Assembly: GCF_041060425.1 (NCBI RefSeq) | Contig: NZ_JAULBC010000002.1 | Span: forward strand, 930,001 to 994,000 | Length of the DNA: 64,000 bases | From: Danxiaibacter flavus | GTDB lineage: Bacteria; Bacteroidota; Bacteroidia; Chitinophagales; Chitinophagaceae | Direction: 5' to 3' | Shown: positions 41,987-50,845 of the stretch, one piece after another | Position numbering within the stretch: position 1 is the stretch's first letter | Layout of the letters: every line of letters begins with the position of its first letter | Notes under the pieces: model-generated | The model's input: only the letters and a program-made list of their open reading frames with translations | Told to the model about the DNA's origin: nothing | Databases searched by the model: none | Program-made: the position numbers and the translations under genes

Positions 41987-42328
41987 TTATTCGCCCAGGA
42001 ACTGTGTTTGGTCGGGAAGTGTTACTTCTATTTCTCCACCACCGTTTCCGCTGAGCAAAATGCACTGGCACCCTAACCTGGATTCAATACGTGGATTTAC
42101 AGCGCGGTCTATAAAATCTTCTTCTTTATCGCTAATTTCTTCTATCAGCTCTGTTCCTTTATTTACGTATAGATGGCAGGTACTGCAAGCACAAACAGCA
42201 CCGCAATTATGATGCAATTCAATGTTGTTGTCAAGACATACTTCCAGCAAACTCTGGTCGGATTCAATGTTCGTAAGTATAACCGGATCAAGACCTTTCT
42301 GCTCAAAATTAATTTTTACCGTATACAT
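41987..42328 (-). CDS. fdx: [2Fe-2S] ferredoxin
   Basis: 113 residues, adrenodoxin type. Cluster cysteines: HHNCGAVCACSTCHLYVNKG (three, around 41-50) and the fourth in RLGCQCILLSGNG near 87. Isc-type electron donor for Fe-S cluster assembly. Paired with iscX; no iscS, iscU, hscA or hscB in the window. Confidence 0.92.
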   Translation of the reverse strand: MYTVKINFEQKGLDPVILTNIESDQSLLEVCLDNNIELHHNCGAVCACSTCHLYVNKGTELIEEISDKEEDFIDRAVNPRIESRLGCQCILLSGNGGGEIEVTLPDQTQFLGE

Positions 42329-42347
42329 TCATCATTAATTTGGGCTG

Positions 42348-42355
42348 CAAAGCTA
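42348..42355 (-). promoter_or_regulatory. Candidate -7 box of the fdx-iscX promoter
   Basis: On the minus strand TAGCTTTG matches TAnnTTTG exactly, about 20 nt before the fdx ATG. The -33 element is weak, so the call rests mainly on the -7 box. Confidence 0.4.
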
Positions 42356-42485
42356 TCACAAAACAATGTTTTTCACGCGACTAAATGGATAATACTTGAA
42401 AAACAGGCTTTCCCGACATAAATAAAAAACAAACAGGTGTTCGCATTAGAAAAAAAGTGCTAATTTAGTAGTATAAAATTGAGAT

Positions 42486-42570
42486 TTGTTGCTATATTAA
42501 CGCACTATTTTGTATTATCGGTTGCTTGCTCATAAACGCCCCGCCAGGTTTACCTGCGGGGTTTCTTTTT
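42486..42570 (+). ncRNA. Candidate small RNA ending in an intrinsic terminator
   Basis: A strong plus-strand terminator (42539-42570) has no plus-strand gene within kilobases upstream. A possible promoter is TTTG at 42485-42488 with TATTTTG at 42506-42512 (spacer 17, one base short of the consensus), which would give an RNA of only about 50-60 nt. Both flanking genes lie on the minus strand. The RNA is hypothetical; the terminator is the solid part. Confidence 0.35.
42539..42570 (+). terminator. Intrinsic terminator in the fdx upstream region
   Basis: CCCCGCCAGG pairs with CCTGCGGGG (nine pairs, one bulged C) around a TTTA loop, followed by TTTCTTTTT. Read on the opposite strand the stem lacks a good T-run, so the plus strand is the likely direction. 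Confidence 0.8.
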
Positions 42571-42573
42571 GGA

Positions 42574-42799
42574 GGATTTGAGATTGAATGCAAATGGCTG
42601 ATCTCTGATTTTCTGATGTCTGGTTTCGCTATTGTTGATCGGGCTGATATTCTTCGGGAAACAAGCAGAAGTCGTTACGCGGTACTGTTATCTGGATTTT
42701 AGGACCAAAATGATTATTGAATTGATAACTCCCGGCGGTAAGAAATCAGAGATCATAAAGTCAGACATCAGAGATCCATATTTAATCTCAAATCAAATC
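42574..42799. repeat. Inverted word repeats, GGATTTGAGATT and GATCTCTGATTT families
   Basis: Left arm: GGATTTGAGATT then GGCTGATCTCTGATTTTCTG and ATGTCTGG. Right arm: AAATCAGAGATCATAAAGTC, AGACATCAGAGATC and AATCTCAAATCAAATCC. The two families are nested in mirrored order. The right arm contains the DUF2520 stop codon (TCA at 42793-42795). Confidence 0.82.
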
Positions 42800-43548
42800 C
42801 CCTCCATTATACTTTCACTCAGCTCCTTGTAAAGGCTTTGTAGTTTGGGATATTCTTCAAGCAAGTGCAAATGCTTTTTTACAGTGATCATGTCGCGACG
42901 GATTGCCGGACCGGTTTGCATATATGCAGGATCGTTATGTTGTAACCGCTTTGCAGTTTCTTCAATTAACGGGATAAGATGATTGAACAGCACACCTTCT
43001 TTATCGCAAAACTTTTTTGTGAGTGCATATAAATGATTTACAAAGTTGGATGAAATGACTGCGCCGATATGGAGCTTAACGCGCTGTTCGTCGGTAGCTG
43101 TGCCCGTGAGAAGTGTTATGGACTGCGCAAATGCCAGCAGGTCTGATATAACAGCATCGGATGACCCATCTATCAATAAAGGAATGTGGGGGATATTTTT
43201 GTTCTCTTTACGAATGCTTTGTAACGGATAGATAACGCCATAATTATCGGAAATATTTTTCAGTACATCCCTGCTTACCGAACCTGCAGTATGTGCCACG
43301 AGCTTGTCTTTTATCGGCAGGTTGGGTAAAATGGCAGCAATAGCACTATCGGAAACAGCAATAATATACAGGTCCGCATTTTTGTTCATTTGTGAAAAAT
43401 CGGTAGTTCCATCACATCCTAACTCATTGCACAACTCCTTTACATATTGCTCATTTCGCCCGGCAACCTGTACAACTGTATGTTTTGCCGTGATCATCCG
43501 CCCGAGCACCGTTGCCACATTCCCTGTTCCGATTATTACTACATCCAT
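42793..43548 (-). CDS. DUF2520 / Rossmann-like NADP-binding protein
   Basis: 251 residues. N-terminal Rossmann fold VVIIGTGNVATVLGRMITAK at 3-22 and LYIIAVSDSAIAAILPNL near 61; the C-terminal DUF2520 helical domain follows (LHIGAVISSNFVNHLYALTK near 157). Resembles ProC/ketopantoate reductase-like dehydrogenases but the substrate is unknown. Located upstream of KdsC-like and UbiA genes on the same strand. Confidence 0.88.
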   Translation of the reverse strand: MDVVIIGTGNVATVLGRMITAKHTVVQVAGRNEQYVKELCNELGCDGTTDFSQMNKNADLYIIAVSDSAIAAILPNLPIKDKLVAHTAGSVSRDVLKNISDNYGVIYPLQSIRKENKNIPHIPLLIDGSSDAVISDLLAFAQSITLLTGTATDEQRVKLHIGAVISSNFVNHLYALTKKFCDKEGVLFNHLIPLIEETAKRLQHNDPAYMQTGPAIRRDMITVKKHLHLLEEYPKLQSLYKELSESIMEGI

Positions 43549-43560
43549 AACTTTGACATT

Positions 43561-44427
43561 ATGAAATCGAAATTAACACAAAGGATTGTGTTTGGGTACT
43601 ATAAATCAAAAATTGCACTGCTCAGCAAAATATCTGCGAAGAAGGCTGCTGTCATTGCTTTTGAGTTGTTCTGCACACCATTTAGCAGCAGACAAAAAAA
43701 GATAGCTCCCGAAATTTTTAAAGATGCTGAAAAAGCGTCTGTACAACTTGATGGTTTAACGATCAGGGGATTTACCTGGAAAAATTCACATCCTAACGGC
43801 AAAAAAATATTGATCTGTCACGGCTTCGACAGTTGCAGCTATAAGTTTGAGCAATATGTTATGGATTTGCTCGATGCCGGGTTTGACGTTGCAGCATTTG
43901 ATGCTCCTGCACATGGCATTAGCGATGGTAAACAAATAACCGCACTGCTATATTATAAAATGATATTGCTGTTAGAGAATACTTATGGCCCTTTTTATGG
44001 TATCATCTCTCATTCATTCGGAGGATTGGCAACTTCACTGGCAGTAGAACAGATGAATGGAAGTGCCGTAGAAAAGATTGTACTGATTGCACCGGCAACA
44101 GAAAGCACTACAGCCATCAATCATTTTAACAAAGTAATGGACATTAATGAAAAAGTGAGAAAAGAAATTAACGAGCTTATTTACAGCGTAAATGCACAAC
44201 CACTTGAATGGTATTCCATCACGCGCTCCATTCAGCTCACTTCAGCCAGCGTACTATGGATACATGACGACGGCGACAGAATTTGTCCTTATAAAGATAC
44301 AAAAATCATCCGCGATATGTCACTCCCAAATATCCGGTTCATCACAACACATAAACTCGGCCACAATAAAATTTATCACGATCGTGATGTGCAGAAGAAG
44401 GTCACTGAATTTTTGAAAGAGGTATGA
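43561..44427 (+). CDS. Alpha/beta hydrolase
   Basis: 288 residues from ATG 43561. Oxyanion-hole HGFDSCSYKFEQYV near 87, nucleophile elbow SHSFGG near 145 (GIISHSFGGLATSLAV), acid in WIHDDGDRICPYKD near 243 and catalytic histidine in HKLGHNKIYHD near 266. Complete catalytic set. Substrate unknown. Divergent from DUF2520 with only 12 nt between starts. Its TGA stop is inside a GAGGTATGAGGTGTGAGG word. Confidence 0.87.
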   Translation: MKSKLTQRIVFGYYKSKIALLSKISAKKAAVIAFELFCTPFSSRQKKIAPEIFKDAEKASVQLDGLTIRGFTWKNSHPNGKKILICHGFDSCSYKFEQYVMDLLDAGFDVAAFDAPAHGISDGKQITALLYYKMILLLENTYGPFYGIISHSFGGLATSLAVEQMNGSAVEKIVLIAPATESTTAINHFNKVMDINEKVRKEINELIYSVNAQPLEWYSITRSIQLTSASVLWIHDDGDRICPYKDTKIIRDMSLPNIRFITTHKLGHNKIYHDRDVQKKVTEFLKEV

Positions 44428-44626
44428 GGTGTGAGGCGTGAGGTATCAGGTGTCAGGTATCAGGTAAAAGCGAATTGTATGGGAAAGCTGATACCAAATA
44501 CCTTCTGTAATATTACATTTACTGAACCTTGCTCCACACCTCAGACCTTACGCCTCATGCCTTATACCTTACATCTCATCCCCTACGCCTCCTATTACCT
44601 GATACCTGATACCTGATACCTGAAAG
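44423..44626. repeat. Inverted repeat, GAGGTGTGAGG/TATCAGG family, between convergent genes
   Basis: Starting in the hydrolase stop codon: GGTGTGAGGCGTGAGGTATC and AGGTGTCAGGTATCAGG. The mirrored arm has ACACCTCAGACCTTACGCCT and, at the end, CCTGATACCTGATACC, finishing at 44625 two bases from the nucleoside hydrolase stop. The central ~60 nt is unique. Confidence 0.85.
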
Positions 44627-45616
44627 CTACTTCGGTTGATGCATCATCAGCTTATCAATCACATTTCTTACTTCTTCTACCGGGGCCCTTTCTATCAGAT
44701 GGGCATGTCGACCCTTCTCATCATTCGTCCAGGTATTGCTTCCATCTTTTTCATCTACATGAATTGTCCCACGTTGTATCGTGTAGAAATCTGCATATCC
44801 CTTTACGGCTACCAGCACAGCTGTTTCATCCCAACTCATGCGGCCATCTTTGTCTTCTGCGGCCATAGGTATACTGATACGGAAAACATCTTTCACCGGG
44901 CTATTGTGGATTGCATCATTATGAATCAACGGCAAACCGCATTTGATTTTTTTCCCAATCTCAAAACCACTGAAGAGAATCTGCGTGGGCCAATTCTCTG
45001 CAACATTCTTTGACGCAGAAGCGTCCTTGTTTACGTTAAATTCATTGCCGGAAGGAAAGCCACCGGCCATACTCACCAACAGTTTTACTTTCTTCTTTAC
45101 GAGATCTTTGCCGCTTAGCGAAGAATATTTATCAGCAGATGATTGAAGCAAACCTGACAGGTTAGTAAAAAATCCAACTGTAACAATCGTAACACTGTTG
45201 TCAGGTTGGGCTGAAAGAATTTTTCTGTAAAGCACAATGGCATCTTCCGCTTCTTCATTTGATTTAAGAGTGTGTGGATACTTAGTTACAAGTGTATCGC
45301 TCCAATGCTGCCAGTCGCGTAAACCAACTGCCTTGCCTTTTGGCACACCTACAGGTATTTGCGGTTTCTTAAAATAGGTATTCAACACGCTCAATACCGG
45401 GCCAACGTTTACGTAGTTTGTACTGCCGATCGTAGCAAGTATATTGGCATCCCCATTGTCTGCAAACGCGTGCAACAATGTAATGGCACCAACATCATCA
45501 TAGTCGGGGCCCATATCCGTATCGAAAATAACGGGCACAGGATTATCCTGCCGTGCTTGAGCTGACAATATAGTTACCAGATAAACGGTTGCGATCAGCA
45601 AAATTTTCTTTATCAT
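44627..45616 (-). CDS. Exported nucleoside hydrolase
   Basis: 329 residues with a signal peptide (KKILLIATVYLVTILSAQA). The calcium-binding motif VIFDTDMGPDYDDVGAITLL (29-48) is the signature of inosine-uridine-type nucleoside hydrolases; DNSVTIVTVGFFTNLSGLL near 140 and MSWDETAVLVAV near 265 complete the site. Would release ribose and base from nucleosides in the periplasm. Last gene of the LacI-led cluster. Confidence 0.9.
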   Translation of the reverse strand: MIKKILLIATVYLVTILSAQARQDNPVPVIFDTDMGPDYDDVGAITLLHAFADNGDANILATIGSTNYVNVGPVLSVLNTYFKKPQIPVGVPKGKAVGLRDWQHWSDTLVTKYPHTLKSNEEAEDAIVLYRKILSAQPDNSVTIVTVGFFTNLSGLLQSSADKYSSLSGKDLVKKKVKLLVSMAGGFPSGNEFNVNKDASASKNVAENWPTQILFSGFEIGKKIKCGLPLIHNDAIHNSPVKDVFRISIPMAAEDKDGRMSWDETAVLVAVKGYADFYTIQRGTIHVDEKDGSNTWTNDEKGRHAHLIERAPVEEVRNVIDKLMMHQPK

Positions 45617-45666
45617 TTCCTTTTGTTTGTGAATCGATCAAAGCTGTTTGTATTCTTTACGTCTTG

Positions 45667-47850
45667 TTACTTGTTTTTTTCCGGCAGCGCAAAAGCAACA
45701 TAAGCATCCCCGGATTTAGTGCCCAATTTACCTCCACCACAGGCAACCACAACATATTGACGGCCATTGGCGGAATAGACTGCGGGCGTAGCAAAAGCCG
45801 GCGCAGGAAGATTTGTTTCCCAGAGTAACGTTCCGGTAGCTTTACTAAAGGCTCTGAATTTTCCATCTTTTGATGCTCCGATGAACAACAATCCGCCTTT
45901 CGTTACAACCGGTCCTCCATAATTTTCCGTTCCGGTAGGAGGTACTCCACGGGCCTTTAATTCAGCCTCCTCTCCTAATGTTGTTTTCCAAACATGTTCA
46001 CCTGTATTCAAATTGATAGCAGTCAAAGTTCCCCAGGGCGGCGCTATAGCAGGCAGTCCCTCTTTGCTCAAAAACTTAATATATCCGGAGATAGTATAAG
46101 GCACATTGCGAAAAACTTCTGCGGCTGTGGGTACTGATACAAATTTCTTTTGCTGATTACTTTTTATATCGAGAACAAAAGATGCAATCGCTTCTTTTTC
46201 TTCCTGCTTCAGGTATTGAAATGCAGGCATCATCCTTCTGCCGTGATTAATAAAGTCGATGAAAGAATCTTCGTTCAGCTTTTTATTTACATCAACAATA
46301 GAAGGGTAGTTTCCTCCGCCTTTTCTTTCAGGGCCGTGACATGACATGCAATGCTGTTTGTACAAACGCACACCTGCCTTGATGTATGTTTCAGACGTTT
46401 GTTTTGTTTTGTCAACATCCAGCATATGTAGAATCCAGGCCATTTCGTTCGCGTTTACATATAACAAGCCGGATTCAGGGTCTACTGCCGGACCGCCCCA
46501 TTCAGCACCGCCGTCAAAACCGGGAAAGATCACTGTTCCTTCTTTTGATTGAGGAGTGAACATCCCGGTATGGTAAGTTTTCAACCTTGATTTTACATCT
46601 TCATAGGATTCTTTTGGTAGGTAGGGATTGATATCTTTTTCGCCAAATGTTTGCCTTACAAACGGTGCAGGCTTTTGCGGAACAGGTTGTGTTGGCCAAA
46701 GTTTTTCGCCCACAAGCTTTGTGGCTGTATCTACCGGTGTTTCTTTTATTGGAAAGATCGATTTGCCGGTCTCTCTGTCAAAAACAAACACAAAGCCGGT
46801 CTTCGTTGTTTGTGCTACAACATCTACATCTTTCCCTTCATGCTGAATGGTCGTAAGAACGGGAGCTGATGATGGGTCCCAGTCCCATGTATCGTGATGG
46901 ATAAACTGAAAGTGCCATTTTAACTTACCGGTAGCAGCATCCAGTGCGAGCATGCAATCTGCATACAGGTTCGATCCCAGTTTTTTTCCACCATAAAAGT
47001 CCATCGATGCAGAACCAATCGGAACATAAGCTATGCCCCGTTGGTGATCTACTGTCAATCCCATCCAGTTATTGGCGCCACCTACCATTTTCCACGCATC
47101 TTTGTCTTCCCACGTTTCGTAACCCGGTTCGCCAGGTTGAGGAATGGTATGGAAAATCCAACGCATTTTACCTGTGCGGACGTCATAAGCGCGAATATGT
47201 CCGGGCGCCGCATCCATACCTTCAGACACACGCGTTCCGGTGATCACAAGATCTTTGTACACAGTTGGCGCTGATGTAGCTGTTACAAACAGATCATGAA
47301 CATCGGCTCCAAGATCATCATGCAAATCAATTTTTCCTTTATTGCCAAAACTTTCGATCAACTTGCCTGTAGTAGCATTAACAGCATGTACAAATGAACC
47401 CGCTGTATAAAAGATCCGTTTGTCATCTTTGCCATCTGTCCAGTAAGCAACACCTCTGTTGTTATTTAAAATAAAATGACCTTCTTTATCGCCTTCAACC
47501 TGCTCAAACGGTTTGAATACCCATTTTTCTTTGCCGGTTGCAGCATCCACGGCGATCAATTTTAGCTGGGGAGATGTAGCATACATGATGCCATCGACAA
47601 TGATGGGATTACATTGTATTTGAGAATGCGCAGCCGTATCAGCATCACCTGTATTGTATGTCCAGGCTACCTGCAGGCGCTGAACGTTGGTTGTATCAAT
47701 CTGTTCCAGCGATGAATATTTATTACCAGTTGCGTTTCCATTTACAACGGACCAACCCGTATAGGCTGATGGCGTTTCGTTTTTACAGGCAACAAAAAAG
47801 GATAAGGTAAAAATCGCAACAGTTAGTTTAGCAAATGGAGTGTGGATCAT
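45667..47850 (-). CDS. Quinoprotein (PQQ) dehydrogenase with cytochrome c domain, lipoprotein
   Basis: 727 residues. N-terminal lipoprotein signal with lipobox FVAC. Eight-bladed PQQ propeller with tryptophan-docking blades (DAATGKEKWVF, VRTGKMRWIF, DAATGKLKWHF) as in membrane-bound glucose dehydrogenase, interrupted by a cytochrome c domain at about 490-585 (YKQHCMSCHGPERKGGG, distal MMPAFQYLKQEE) before the last blades. Oxidises a sugar or alcohol in the periplasm, passing electrons to the attached haem. Its place in a ribose/nucleoside cluster suggests a pentose substrate; that is inference. No PQQ synthesis gene is in the window. Confidence 0.9.
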   Translation of the reverse strand: MIHTPFAKLTVAIFTLSFFVACKNETPSAYTGWSVVNGNATGNKYSSLEQIDTTNVQRLQVAWTYNTGDADTAAHSQIQCNPIIVDGIMYATSPQLKLIAVDAATGKEKWVFKPFEQVEGDKEGHFILNNNRGVAYWTDGKDDKRIFYTAGSFVHAVNATTGKLIESFGNKGKIDLHDDLGADVHDLFVTATSAPTVYKDLVITGTRVSEGMDAAPGHIRAYDVRTGKMRWIFHTIPQPGEPGYETWEDKDAWKMVGGANNWMGLTVDHQRGIAYVPIGSASMDFYGGKKLGSNLYADCMLALDAATGKLKWHFQFIHHDTWDWDPSSAPVLTTIQHEGKDVDVVAQTTKTGFVFVFDRETGKSIFPIKETPVDTATKLVGEKLWPTQPVPQKPAPFVRQTFGEKDINPYLPKESYEDVKSRLKTYHTGMFTPQSKEGTVIFPGFDGGAEWGGPAVDPESGLLYVNANEMAWILHMLDVDKTKQTSETYIKAGVRLYKQHCMSCHGPERKGGGNYPSIVDVNKKLNEDSFIDFINHGRRMMPAFQYLKQEEKEAIASFVLDIKSNQQKKFVSVPTAAEVFRNVPYTISGYIKFLSKEGLPAIAPPWGTLTAINLNTGEHVWKTTLGEEAELKARGVPPTGTENYGGPVVTKGGLLFIGASKDGKFRAFSKATGTLLWETNLPAPAFATPAVYSANGRQYVVVACGGGKLGTKSGDAYVAFALPEKNK

Positions 47851-47888
47851 ATACGGAAAAACATGTTTATGGTGATTGTTTATCTTTT

Positions 47889-47947
47889 AAGTACGATTTA
47901 CGAAGCCCGCCCGTACTGAACACGTTCAGGCGGGTACGAAGTACCTG
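47889..47947. repeat. Palindrome with GC-rich core, GTACGATTTACGA family
   Basis: TAAGTACGATTTACGAAGCC encloses CCCGCC...GGCGGG and the central CTGAACACGTTCAG, closing with TACGAAGTAC. Lies between the transporter and the dehydrogenase genes. Core like those at 21720-21752 and 49053-49095. Confidence 0.82.
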
Positions 47948-48016
47948 GTCGCTGGCTGGTTCATTTTGTTGCAACATCTTAAGTAAACGACATTAATCAT
48001 TGCTGGTTAAGTCGTT

Positions 48017-49018
48017 TCAGAAGCCGGCATAAATCAATAGGGCCAGGCCGGCTACAAAAAACAGGAACATTGCGGCAAGTAACTTATTTGTTCCGGCGGG
48101 TGCATTTATAAATTCCTTCCAGATGAACACACCCCACAACGCAGCAACAAGTGTAGCTCCCTGTCCGAGGCCATAAGAAATAGCTGGTCCCGCTTTGCCT
48201 GCAGCAAGCAGATTTAAAGAGTTACCCAGACCCCAGATCAAACCACCGAGAACACCTACCATGTGTGTTGAAAACCGCCCCTTGAAATAAGCTGCGTAGT
48301 TTGTCGGCTCACCAACCACAGGTCGCTTCATCAAAATAGTGTTGAAAACAAAATTGCTTAGAAAGATCCCGACTGAGAAAATAAAAACGGCTGTATAAGG
48401 AGTCATTTTACCGGCTTGCGGTTGCTCAAAATTTTCTATATCCATAGAAGCGGCAACAAACCTGTAAAAGAACGACATGAGCAATCCCGCAATCAGCGAA
48501 ATAACTATCCCCTTTGTTGATACTTTCTGATCTCCGGTGCTTGCTTTTTTATAAGCAACAGCATTAATGATAATGGCAATCGTCACCAATACAACACCTG
48601 TAAACAACATAACGGCGTTGCCTTTCTGTACACCAATATAATTTATTAATACGCCCAGAACAAGTGCAAGACCAATACCAATGGGAAACGCCACCGACAT
48701 GCCTGCAATAGCAATGGCTGCAGAAAATAAGATATTGGCAGCATTAAAAATGATACCACCTATCAATGCACTCACCATATTGGATATATCTGCCTGGTCT
48801 AGATCCTCGACGAAACTTCTCCCCTGTTCACCAAAGCTTCCAAGTGTAAAAGCACTTAGTATAGAGAATAGCAAAATACCTGCAACATAGTCCCAGTAAA
48901 ATAATTCAAAGCGCCAGGTTTTACCGGCCAGCTTCTGTGTGTTGGCCCATGAGCCCCAGCACAGCATGGTTATAAAACAACATAATACCGCAGTGGTGTA
49001 GTTTTGGATGATAAACAT
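48017..49018 (-). CDS. GRP-family (DMT superfamily) sugar transporter
   Basis: 333 residues, about ten membrane spans. Starts with CWGSWANTQKLAGKTWRFEL near 20-39, a hallmark of this group, and has paired glycine-rich helices (GIGLALVLGVLINYIG, GLGQGATLVAALWGVFIWKE). Related to bacterial glucose/ribose GRP transporters and plant ureide permeases. In this cluster it probably imports ribose or nucleosides freed by the neighbouring exported hydrolases. Confidence 0.85.
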   Translation of the reverse strand: MFIIQNYTTAVLCCFITMLCWGSWANTQKLAGKTWRFELFYWDYVAGILLFSILSAFTLGSFGEQGRSFVEDLDQADISNMVSALIGGIIFNAANILFSAAIAIAGMSVAFPIGIGLALVLGVLINYIGVQKGNAVMLFTGVVLVTIAIIINAVAYKKASTGDQKVSTKGIVISLIAGLLMSFFYRFVAASMDIENFEQPQAGKMTPYTAVFIFSVGIFLSNFVFNTILMKRPVVGEPTNYAAYFKGRFSTHMVGVLGGLIWGLGNSLNLLAAGKAGPAISYGLGQGATLVAALWGVFIWKEFINAPAGTNKLLAAMFLFFVAGLALLIYAGF

Positions 49019-49279
49019 GATGATGTAATTATGTACAATGTACGATTTTAGATGCCTGCCCGTACCGACGGTACGTTCGGGCGGGTACGATGTTAGATGT
49101 ATGACGCCTGATGTTTTGTCGTTCGATTAATTTAAGTACGAAGTACGATTTACGAAGTACTTAGGTTCAGCAGCCTATTTTTCACTTTCATCTCACACCT
49201 CCTGCCTTCTACCTCACGTCTTTATACCTGCTACCTTATACCTGATACCTGAAACCTGATACCTTACGCCTCACACCTA
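49019..49279. repeat. Palindromes upstream of the transporter gene (two families)
   Basis: First GTACAATGTACGATTTTAGATG, then a core CCTGCCCGTACCGACGGTAC with CGTTCGGGCGGG in which CGTACCG and CGGTACG pair perfectly, then TACGATGTTAGATG. From about 49190 follow one-sided CCTCACGTC, CCTGATACCTGAAACCTGAT and CCTTACGCCTCACACCTA words that end in the ADP-ribosylglycohydrolase stop codon. Confidence 0.78.
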
Positions 49280-50827
49280 CCTTCCCGCATTTGCATTCAC
49301 CCCATCGACCGGTTTATCACTATAAATAATGGCGTCTCCTACTTTTATTTGTTTGGCAGCATCCGGCGTCATTTTAAAGACAACAGTGTGTTTTCCTTTT
49401 GGCAGATCATACTTCCAGCACAATTCGTAACGGCGGGTGGTATAGCTTTCCGGTAATGATGGCGATTCTACCAGTTTGTCATCAATATATAACTCTGTTT
49501 TAAACACTACATCAGAACTATTTCCCCATTTACCAGATTCTCCTTTCAGCGCGAAACCTGTTCCTTCAAATTGTAAAGTAGCTTCTGTTTTTGCATCATT
49601 CCATTTTACCGGCATTTTCGCGATAGGAAACAAGCCGTCAAAGCTTTTTTCAAACTTAACGGTGGTGGGTTGCTGTAGCAGTATGGTTATATTGTCACCA
49701 TTTATCTTTCCACCGTTTCTTTCTATATTAGCAAGCGCGTGTTTCATGCCTGTTTCGTACACATCATTCAGGCTCATATTGGTGTATTTAAACTTGATGC
49801 TTTCAGCTTCCTGCAATCCCATTTTCCAGTATGCGGGAATTTTATCATACCCTAACACCGCACCCAGTACACCACCGGCAGTTGAAGGATTACAATCAGC
49901 ATCCTGTCCGCATCTCGTAGCGATTTCCAACGTTTTTGTAAAATCATTTTTTCCATACAATAACCCGATCACAACATAAGCCGCGTTCACTTTTGCATCA
50001 ATATTAAAAGGCGCAAAAACACCTTCCGGACAACCAATATCATCGGCCCATTTCTTCTGTACTTCGAACCATGTTTGTTTCCAGTCGTCCGGGTATTTTT
50101 TATACCAACCAATCACGTCTTTTATGCATTGGTAAAACTCACTTTGTTGTGGAATAGTTTTCAACGCATCCGTAACAATTGTTTCCATATTATCCGTAGT
50201 AAAAGCAAGCGCATACATTGCACCAACATAAACACCGCCATACCAACCATCTCCATAATTCATAATGTGACCGATTTTGTCACTGATGGCAGATGCTGCA
50301 TTCGGCATCGCCGGGCTCATCAATCCTGCAAAATCACTTTCTATCTGATAATCGATGCAATCTGCATGTGGATTATGTTTCCAGCTTCCGCTTTCAGGCG
50401 CTTTAATTCCGTTCAGGAGATTGTAACGTGCAGCCTGGTTGGCATGCCATAACATGTAACCGGCATGTGCAAATGCATTGGCAAAAGAATCGACCGGTGC
50501 ATCCAGTCCATATCTTTCAAATACTTCTACAAACGTGAGATCCATATACAGATCATCATACAAACCAGGATTATTCACCATGGTGTTTTTCAGGTAACCG
50601 TTATACCATTTTAAAGGCTGATAGTCTCCAATAAAAGTGCCCTGGAAGCCAAATTCATAAGGACCACCGAACGTAACCCCGATAGTTTGCCCGGCCCATC
50701 CGCCTTTGATCTTATCCTTCAACTGCGCCTTTGTAAAGCTGATGTTTTTTGATTGCGCATATAAGGATGCAGCAAAAAGCCAACAAACAATCGCCAGGCC
50801 GAATTTTGTAAAAGCTGAAAGTTTCAT
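49277..50827 (-). CDS. Exported ADP-ribosylglycohydrolase family protein
   Basis: 516 residues. Signal peptide (FGLAIVCWLFAASLYAQ). ARH-type metal motifs: GGWAGQTIGVTFGGPYEFG near 42, GLYDDLYMDLTFVEVFER near 88 and GQDADCNPSTAGGVLGAVLG near 305, which supply the paired aspartates for magnesium. After about residue 395 comes a beta-sandwich extension (ATLQFEGTGFALKGESGKWG). Removes ADP-ribose or related ribosyl groups outside the cytoplasm. Stop codon lies inside a TAGGTGTGAGGCG word. Start ATG is 19 nt after the ribokinase stop, so the two are co-transcribed. Confidence 0.88.
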   Translation of the reverse strand: MKLSAFTKFGLAIVCWLFAASLYAQSKNISFTKAQLKDKIKGGWAGQTIGVTFGGPYEFGFQGTFIGDYQPLKWYNGYLKNTMVNNPGLYDDLYMDLTFVEVFERYGLDAPVDSFANAFAHAGYMLWHANQAARYNLLNGIKAPESGSWKHNPHADCIDYQIESDFAGLMSPAMPNAASAISDKIGHIMNYGDGWYGGVYVGAMYALAFTTDNMETIVTDALKTIPQQSEFYQCIKDVIGWYKKYPDDWKQTWFEVQKKWADDIGCPEGVFAPFNIDAKVNAAYVVIGLLYGKNDFTKTLEIATRCGQDADCNPSTAGGVLGAVLGYDKIPAYWKMGLQEAESIKFKYTNMSLNDVYETGMKHALANIERNGGKINGDNITILLQQPTTVKFEKSFDGLFPIAKMPVKWNDAKTEATLQFEGTGFALKGESGKWGNSSDVVFKTELYIDDKLVESPSLPESYTTRRYELCWKYDLPKGKHTVVFKMTPDAAKQIKVGDAIIYSDKPVDGVNANAGR

Positions 50828-50845
50828 TTGACAAGCTTTATTTTT

